A stretch of 64,000 bases of DNA from an uncultured Dorea sp. (lineage in GTDB: Bacteria; Bacillota; Clostridia; Lachnospirales; Lachnospiraceae). Within the stretch, counting starts at the first letter, position 1; each line of letters starts with the position of its first letter. This document shows, piece by piece, positions 59,583 to 64,000 of the stretch. The notes under the pieces were generated by a model. It saw only the letters and a program-made list of their open reading frames with translations. It had not been told where the DNA came from and did no database searches. The stretch spans positions 1 through 64,000 of the forward strand of contig CAJUTH010000010.1 in NCBI GenBank assembly GCA_910589275.1, in the 5' to 3' direction. Both the position numbers and the translations under genes were made by a program.

Positions 59583-59606
59583 AAAAACAGAGTGCGTTCT
59601 GTTTTT
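59583..59606. promoter_or_regulatory. palindrome at the ilvN transcription start
   Basis: AAAAACAGA-gtgcgt-TCTGTTTTT is a 9-bp perfect inverted repeat right after the -10 box of the ilvN promoter. It could be an operator or, as RNA, an attenuator hairpin with a T5 tail before the ribosome site. Confidence 0.5.
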
Positions 59607-59608
59607 AA

Positions 59609-59637
59609 ATCATATCAATATAGTTTCAATTTGTCAA
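59609..59637 (-). promoter_or_regulatory. ilvN: promoter of ilvN-ilvC
   Basis: Minus strand TTGACA, 17-bp spacer, TATGAT, a near-consensus sigma-A promoter. Confidence 0.8.
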
Positions 59638-59680
59638 GTATCTGATCAAACTTTTATTGGCTGAATTTACACATTCTTAC

Positions 59681-59705
59681 GGACTTTGCAGCAAGTGCAA
59701 AGTCC
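59681..59705 (-). terminator. hairpin after the ABC-F gene
   Basis: Perfect GGACTTTGC / GCAAAGTCC stem with a 7-nt loop, beginning at the ABC-F stop codon; no T-run. Confidence 0.4.
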
Positions 59706-61531
59706 TAGGCTGAACTATTACCTTTTATTTCCTCATTTAGCTCATTCAGATAGATCCAGCGCTCCATTTTCTCTTCTAGCTCTTTTTCGGTCTGTTCCTT
59801 CTCTTTCATAAGTTCCGAAAGCTTCGCAGAATTTGTGGCGTTTTTTAAGATTTCCCCATTGATTTCCTCTACCTTCTCCTCAAGCCCGGCGATCACCTCA
59901 TCAATCGTCTCAAATTCCTTCTGTTCTTTATAGGAGAATTTCAGTTTCTGGGGACGGTTCTGCTTCCATGCCCTTCCGGAAGCTTCCTTTTCCTGCGCTT
60001 TATCCTGCGCCTCACTGGCTTTTTTCCCCGGCGCGTTCTCTGATGATTCTTCCGCCAGACTTTTTTGCTCCCTCGCTTCCAGATAATCCGTATATCCTCC
60101 CTCATACTGGGTCAGCTTCCCATCGCCCTCAAAGGCAAAGATGCGGTCTGCGACATTATCTAGAAAATACCGGTCATGGGACACGGTAATGATGATTCCG
60201 GCAAAAGAACTTAAGAAATCTTCCAGTATCGTAAGCGTAGGAATATCCAGATTATTTCCCGGCTCGTCCAAAATCAGGACATTCACTTCCTTGCAGAGCA
60301 CTCCCAGAAGATAGAGCCTGCGTTTCTCGCCCCCGGACAGCTTCCCGATAGGAGCATACTGCATATCCGGAGTGAACAAAAAACGCTCCAGCATTGCCGA
60401 GGCGCCAATCCTTCCCTCGCTGGTCTTTATATACTCCGCAATATCTTTCACATAATCAATCACTCTTTTTTTGTCGTCCATCTCCTGCTCTTCCTGAGCA
60501 AAATAGCCGATTTTCACAGTCTCGCCGATCTCAATGCTGCCGCCGTCAGGAACCGCTTCTCCCGCTATCATCTTAAGCAGCGTGGATTTGCCACAGCCGT
60601 TTGGCCCCACGATCCCAATCCTCTGATTTTTCAAAAATATATAGTCAAACTCCTTCACCAGCATATGGCCGCCGTACTTCTTTGTTACCTTGTGAAGCTC
60701 TATGGTCTTCTTCCCCATGCGGGCAGTAACGGCGTCCAGATCTACGGTTTGGTCAGATACCGGCGCCTGTCCGTTCTTTAATGCTTCCAGCCGCATAAGC
60801 CTTGCCTGCTGTTTGGTACTTCTCGCCCGGCAGCCCCTCTTTGCCCATTCCAGCTCTATGCGCAGCACGCTCTGACGTTTACGCTCTGCGGCCAGCTCCA
60901 TTTCCTCACGTTCCGCCTTAAGCTTCAGAAAACCGGAATAATCCGCGTCATAGCCATATAATTTCCCATGATTGATTTCCAAAATGCGGTTCGTAACCTT
61001 ATCCAAAAAATACCGGTCGTGGGTAACCATAAGAAGCGTTCCCCGGAAATTTCGCAGATAATCCTCCAGCCACCGAATCATCTCTTCATCCAAATGGTTG
61101 GTAGGCTCATCCAAAAGAAGCAGGTCAAACTCTCCGGCAAGCGCCTTCGAAAGAGCCGCCCTTCTTCTCTGTCCGCCGGACAGTTCTCCCATCTTTACCG
61201 AATAATCCGAAATGCCAAGCTGGTTTAAAATGCTCTGTACCTTCCATCCCGCATCCGGCGCTCCCGCCATGGCAAATTCTTCCACAGACTGGTCCGGCAG
61301 ATATTCCGGATTCTGGGAAAGCGCGGCAATCCTTACCCCATTCTGCCTGATAATCTTCCCCGCGTCCGGATTCTCCTCCCCCGTTACCAGCCGCAAAAGA
61401 GTCGTTTTCCCCATACCGTTAATGCCGACGATACCGATCTTATCTCCCTCCTGTATCCCAAAGGAAACGTCTTCAAAGATTGTTTTATCTCCGTATATCT
61501 TGCTGACATGCTCAATATTTATGATGCTCAT
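59705..61531 (-). CDS. ABC-F family ATP-binding protein (Uup-like)
   Basis: 608 residues with two ABC domains: Walker A GINGMGKTT and GPNGCGKST; signatures LSGGQRRR and LSGGEKRR; Walker B LLLLDEPTNHLD and LILDEPGNNLD. The C-terminal 110 residues form a charged linker and coiled coil (FETIDEVIAGLEEKVEEINGEILKN), the Uup hallmark that binds branched DNA. No membrane domain. Members act on ribosomes or in DNA repair; antibiotic-resistance types lack this tail. Second Walker B has Gly-Asn where Thr-Asn is usual. Confidence 0.9.
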   Translation of the reverse strand: MSIINIEHVSKIYGDKTIFEDVSFGIQEGDKIGIVGINGMGKTTLLRLVTGEENPDAGKIIRQNGVRIAALSQNPEYLPDQSVEEFAMAGAPDAGWKVQSILNQLGISDYSVKMGELSGGQRRRAALSKALAGEFDLLLLDEPTNHLDEEMIRWLEDYLRNFRGTLLMVTHDRYFLDKVTNRILEINHGKLYGYDADYSGFLKLKAEREEMELAAERKRQSVLRIELEWAKRGCRARSTKQQARLMRLEALKNGQAPVSDQTVDLDAVTARMGKKTIELHKVTKKYGGHMLVKEFDYIFLKNQRIGIVGPNGCGKSTLLKMIAGEAVPDGGSIEIGETVKIGYFAQEEQEMDDKKRVIDYVKDIAEYIKTSEGRIGASAMLERFLFTPDMQYAPIGKLSGGEKRRLYLLGVLCKEVNVLILDEPGNNLDIPTLTILEDFLSSFAGIIITVSHDRYFLDNVADRIFAFEGDGKLTQYEGGYTDYLEAREQKSLAEESSENAPGKKASEAQDKAQEKEASGRAWKQNRPQKLKFSYKEQKEFETIDEVIAGLEEKVEEINGEILKNATNSAKLSELMKEKEQTEKELEEKMERWIYLNELNEEIKGNSSA

Positions 61532-61558
61532 CCCGTTTTGTTCTCCCTGTGTAAAAAA

Positions 61559-62674
61559 CTATTCCAAAACCCTGCTTCCGAATTTCTCCATGGCCAAAAG
61601 CGCAGCCCCAAGAGCTCCCGCCTGTTCCCCTCTTTTAGCGCCCGCCGTATAAAGATAATCAATGTCTCTGGCAAACCGGTCATACCTTGACGCTTTTTCC
61701 TGCAGACGAGCCAGATAAGGCTTAAGATAAGCTCCCATTTCCCCGCCGATTACAATCTTCACATCCAGCGCCATCCTAAGATTCGTTGCCAAAATAGCCA
61801 GATATTCCAAATATTCTTCCCATATCTGAACCGCTTTTGCTTCTCCTTCTTCCAAGCGCTGAAAAAAATACTCCAGCGGCTCTTCTCCGGACAGCGCATT
61901 CGGTGAAAGATACGCGTCCGCACATCCGGCTTTTCCGCAATAGCACTTCCGTCCATTTGGAACAAGCACCATGTGCCCTACCTCCCCGGCGCGGTACCCC
62001 TCTCCGGTCAGAAGCCGCCCATCCTGCACCAGAGCGCCGCCCACCGTTCTGTTCAGTGAAATATACATATAGTCAGGGCATCCTAAAGACAGCTCCGCAA
62101 TACTCAGACAATTGGCGTCATTTTCCACGATCAGCGGATAGGGAATGGTCTTCCCAAACCGGTCCAGACTCACATATTCCAGTCCGAAAATATGAGACTG
62201 CACAATCCACCCAGCCTTCATATCGATAATACCGGGAAACGAGATCCCTGCGCCAAGGATCCGGCTCTTAAAGTGCCCTTTTTTCAGCAGCATTTCCAGT
62301 TCGCCGCCAATCCTCTCGTAAATCCCCGGCTCATCCTTAAACTTTAAAGGCACGCTTCTTTTCGCCGCGGTTTCTCCCATCAAATCCGCCACTGTAAATT
62401 CCACATGGCTGGTGGTAATATCAATCCCCGCGCAATATCCCGCTTTTCGGTTAATCCTGATCTTCCTTGCCCTGCGGCCTCCGGTGGACCCGGCAGCTTC
62501 CCCTTCCGCAAGGATCCCCCGCTCCATCATCTCATTTACATTCTGCAGCGTAGTCGGCATGCTGAGCCCGAGGGCGGCGGAAATTTCCTGCTTTGTCATA
62601 TCCTCCCGCCTGCGCAGGAGGTTTAAAATCCGTTCCTGATTATTCGCCTTGCTGTTTCCGGCCTGTATCGGCAT
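61559..62674 (-). CDS. ROK family transcriptional regulator/kinase-like protein
   Basis: 371 residues from an ATG after GGGGTGAGGG. N-terminal winged helix (NNQERILNLLRRREDMTKQEISAALGLSMPTTLQNVNEMMERG) and a ROK sugar-kinase fold with the zinc motif GEVGHMVLVPNGRKCYCGKAGC. The Asp-containing catalytic region reads VENDANCLS. Such NagC/XylR-type proteins are sugar-responsive repressors. Downstream of the sorbitol PTS genes on the same strand but separated by 397 bp, so a regulatory link is inferred only. Confidence 0.9.
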   Translation of the reverse strand: MPIQAGNSKANNQERILNLLRRREDMTKQEISAALGLSMPTTLQNVNEMMERGILAEGEAAGSTGGRRARKIRINRKAGYCAGIDITTSHVEFTVADLMGETAAKRSVPLKFKDEPGIYERIGGELEMLLKKGHFKSRILGAGISFPGIIDMKAGWIVQSHIFGLEYVSLDRFGKTIPYPLIVENDANCLSIAELSLGCPDYMYISLNRTVGGALVQDGRLLTGEGYRAGEVGHMVLVPNGRKCYCGKAGCADAYLSPNALSGEEPLEYFFQRLEEGEAKAVQIWEEYLEYLAILATNLRMALDVKIVIGGEMGAYLKPYLARLQEKASRYDRFARDIDYLYTAGAKRGEQAGALGAALLAMEKFGSRVLE

Positions 62675-62764
62675 ATCCCTCACCCCTTTTGTTAAACACT
62701 TAACCGAAGTACATTATACTTGTTCCCGGCCGTAACTGCAAGCGGCTATTATAAAAATGTTCTG

Positions 62765-62998
62765 CCTGTGCGGCCCCGATTAAGTGGCAGCCACGCCGAA
62801 ACAGCCTGTGCTCCTATCCAAAGCATTCGAGGGCGCTTTTAGTGGAAATGAAATCCACTGCTTACGAAGACTTGGATGCTCAGATTTTTCTGAGCGCCCT
62901 AGCCGTAGTTAGCAGTTAGTTCATTGGAGCGTTGCCCAGTTTTGGATAGGAGCACAGGCTGTTTCGGCGTGGCTGCCGCCTAACCGGGGTCACACAGG
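62765..62998 (+). repeat. structured long-inverted-repeat element, copy C
   Basis: Arms 62765-62822 and 62941-62998 pair over 58 bp; the inner 37 bp are perfect and the outer five differences are all transitions. The 118-nt core aligns with copies A and B (TTAGTGGA, GAAATC, TTACG, CTGAGC, AGTTAG, AGTTCATTGGA). Stems GGGC/GCCC, ACTGC/GCAGT and GCTCAG/CTGAGC occupy the same places as different pairs in A and B. Located between the ROK gene and the PTS terminator. Confidence 0.8.
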
Positions 62999-63013
62999 TG
63001 GAAATGTTTTAAC

Positions 63014-63058
63014 GAAAATACCGCCGTCATCCATTTTCACGGACTCCGGCGGTATTTC
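63014..63058 (-). terminator. terminator after the glucitol PTS IIA gene
   Basis: AAATACCGCCG / CGGCGGTATTT with an inner GTC/GAC pair and a T-rich end on the minus strand. Confidence 0.7.
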
Positions 63059-63070
63059 CTTATGAGAGAC

Positions 63071-63436
63071 TTATATTTCTAATATCTGAATGACGGTTCC
63101 AACCTGAAGCTCCGGCATGGACCCCCCTTCCACGCAGATGGTGCCCGGAAGTTCTGCGGCGGCGTCTCCGCTGAAATTGACGGTACAATGGCCAAGGCCC
63201 GCCAGCGTAACCGGCGCTTCTTCCCCAACGGCCGTAATCTTATATTCATTCTCATCAATCTTAAGAATCTGCCCCGCTGCAATCGTCCCATGAATCGGGT
63301 TCACATTAATTGAATAACAATAATCTCTTAATTCCTCCGGAGCGTTATCCCCGAACAGAATAAACATATTGGAATCCTCAAATTCCTTTACGCATGCACC
63401 TAATGCCTTTACCTTATTTTCATATATCACTTTCAT
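63071..63436 (-). CDS. srlB: PTS glucitol/sorbitol-specific enzyme IIA
   Basis: 121 residues. GutA/SrlB pattern: DSNMFILFGDNAPEELRDYCYSINVNP, IHGTIAAGQILKI and EYKITAVGEEAPVTLAGLGHCTVNF. The phosphorylatable His is expected near residue 49 (PIHG). Transfers phosphate from HPr to the membrane components. Follows srlE by 21 bp. Confidence 0.93.
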   Translation of the reverse strand: MKVIYENKVKALGACVKEFEDSNMFILFGDNAPEELRDYCYSINVNPIHGTIAAGQILKIDENEYKITAVGEEAPVTLAGLGHCTVNFSGDAAAELPGTICVEGGSMPELQVGTVIQILEI

Positions 63437-63457
63437 TGCCGTTCCTCCAAACGATTT

Positions 63458-64000
63458 TTAATATAATCCAAAGCTTGCCGCATAAGCCAGAAGAACTCTG
63501 AGCCAGCCTGTTGCAAAACGAGAGTACATCACGGATACAACACCCACCTCGATGGTCTCTGTCTCAGCCTCTGCAAGCCCTAAGCCCACCGGGATAAAGT
63601 CGCATGCGCCCTGTGTATTGATCGCAAACAATGCAGGCAGCGCAAGCTGCGGGGCGATATTTCCCTTTCCAATCTCCGCTCCCACCAGCGTCCCTACGAT
63701 CTGTGCAATGACCGCTCCAGGTCCCAACAGTGCGGAAAGTCCGGGAATGGAACACACAATACCAAGGATCAGCAGGCCGCCGATATTTCCCGCAAGGGGA
63801 GTCAGAATAGATGCGAAAGCATCGCCGAATCCGGAGCCATTGATAATACCAATCAAAAGGGATACGAAGCCCATAAAGGGAAGCAGTGTAGTAATACAGG
63901 TCTGGATGGCGTCTCTTGCAGCCTGATAGAAGGTATTAACCACCTTGCTGGCTCCCAGTCCGATCACCGTTACGAAGCTTTTCTTTTCCTGACTTGCAAG
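63458..64000 (-). CDS. srlE: PTS glucitol/sorbitol-specific enzyme IIBC, C-terminal part (partial)
   Basis: The visible 180 residues are the membrane end of SrlE: VIGLGASKVVNTFYQAARDAIQTCITTLLPFMGFVSLLIGIINGSGFGDAF, SPLAGNIGG-type segment LTPLAGNIGGLLILG, LLGPGAVIAQIVGTLVGAEIGKGNIAPQLALPALFAINTQGACDFIPVGLGLAEAETETIEVG. The frame stays open to the window edge, so the N-terminal IIB domain lies beyond it. Confidence 0.9.
   Translation of the reverse strand, partial: LASQEKKSFVTVIGLGASKVVNTFYQAARDAIQTCITTLLPFMGFVSLLIGIINGSGFGDAFASILTPLAGNIGGLLILGIVCSIPGLSALLGPGAVIAQIVGTLVGAEIGKGNIAPQLALPALFAINTQGACDFIPVGLGLAEAETETIEVGVVSVMYSRFATGWLRVLLAYAASFGLY

Noticed and set aside
1..64000. tRNA or rRNA genes
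   Set aside because: No cloverleaf-like T-loop or acceptor pattern and no rRNA segment was noticed on either strand by eye; a covariance scan would be needed to exclude them fully.

Overview
The window looks like chromosomal DNA from an endospore-forming, fermentative anaerobe of the Lachnospiraceae (Clostridia). The evidence is a six-subunit Rnf complex in the order C-D-G-E-A-B, sporulation genes (gpr, spoIIP, a GerW/YtfJ gene), a lactate dehydrogenase/lactate permease pair, abundant 4Fe-4S proteins and moderate GC. Almost every gene is on the minus strand. The plus-strand exceptions are apbE, an iron-sulfur aldo/keto reductase with a small membrane protein, and rpsT. The genus cannot be fixed by reading alone.

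Layout. 0-1.3 kb: an AT-rich two-gene cassette (membrane-anchored XRE regulator plus small secreted protein), probably accessory. 1.3-4.3 kb: lactate unit, an HPr/D-lactate dehydrogenase fusion followed by an LctP permease, behind a strong promoter overlapped by a near-consensus Rex operator. 4.4-14.6 kb: a long co-directional run covering recombination (ruvAB), division and cell wall (zapA, U32, FtsW/RodA, PBP) and YtfI/YtfJ-type genes. 14.6-22.3 kb: apbE, an Asn/Gln-rich membrane protein, DUF2752 and rnfCDGEAB, an energy-conserving ferredoxin:NAD module whose G and D subunits need the flavin that ApbE attaches. 22.5-29.8 kb: rpsA, ispH, cmk, a BaiN-type flavoprotein, an RpiR regulator, a thioesterase, an aldo/keto reductase and a SEC-C protein. 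29.9-31.4 kb: iron-sulfur aldo/keto reductase, a small membrane protein and a convergent 52-aa ORF. 31.5-43.4 kb: the translation/RNA operon rimP-nusA-ylxR-ylxQ-infB-rbfA-nrnA-truB-ribF, then rpsO and pnp with structured leaders. 44-51.9 kb: parE-parC-xpaC-telA-DUF362. 52-54.4 kb: gpr-spoIIP. 54.6-61.5 kb: rpsT, a nitronate monooxygenase-like protein, a PRTase-like protein, a phosphatase, ilvN-ilvC and an ABC-F ATPase. 61.5-64 kb: a ROK regulator and the end of a glucitol/sorbitol PTS operon.

The most unusual signal is non-coding. Three intergenic elements (43.45-43.69, 43.75-43.99 and 62.76-63.00 kb) plus one fragment (34.04-34.10 kb) share a core of 114-118 nt with compensatory changes in its internal stems. 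Each core is enclosed by a 34-58 bp inverted repeat. The enclosing arms are almost perfectly self-complementary within a copy but unrelated among the three full copies. That pattern fits selection on folded structure, a candidate structured RNA or DNA element family, better than a simple MITE. Two small genes (46 and 52 aa) and several promoters and operators were also read directly.
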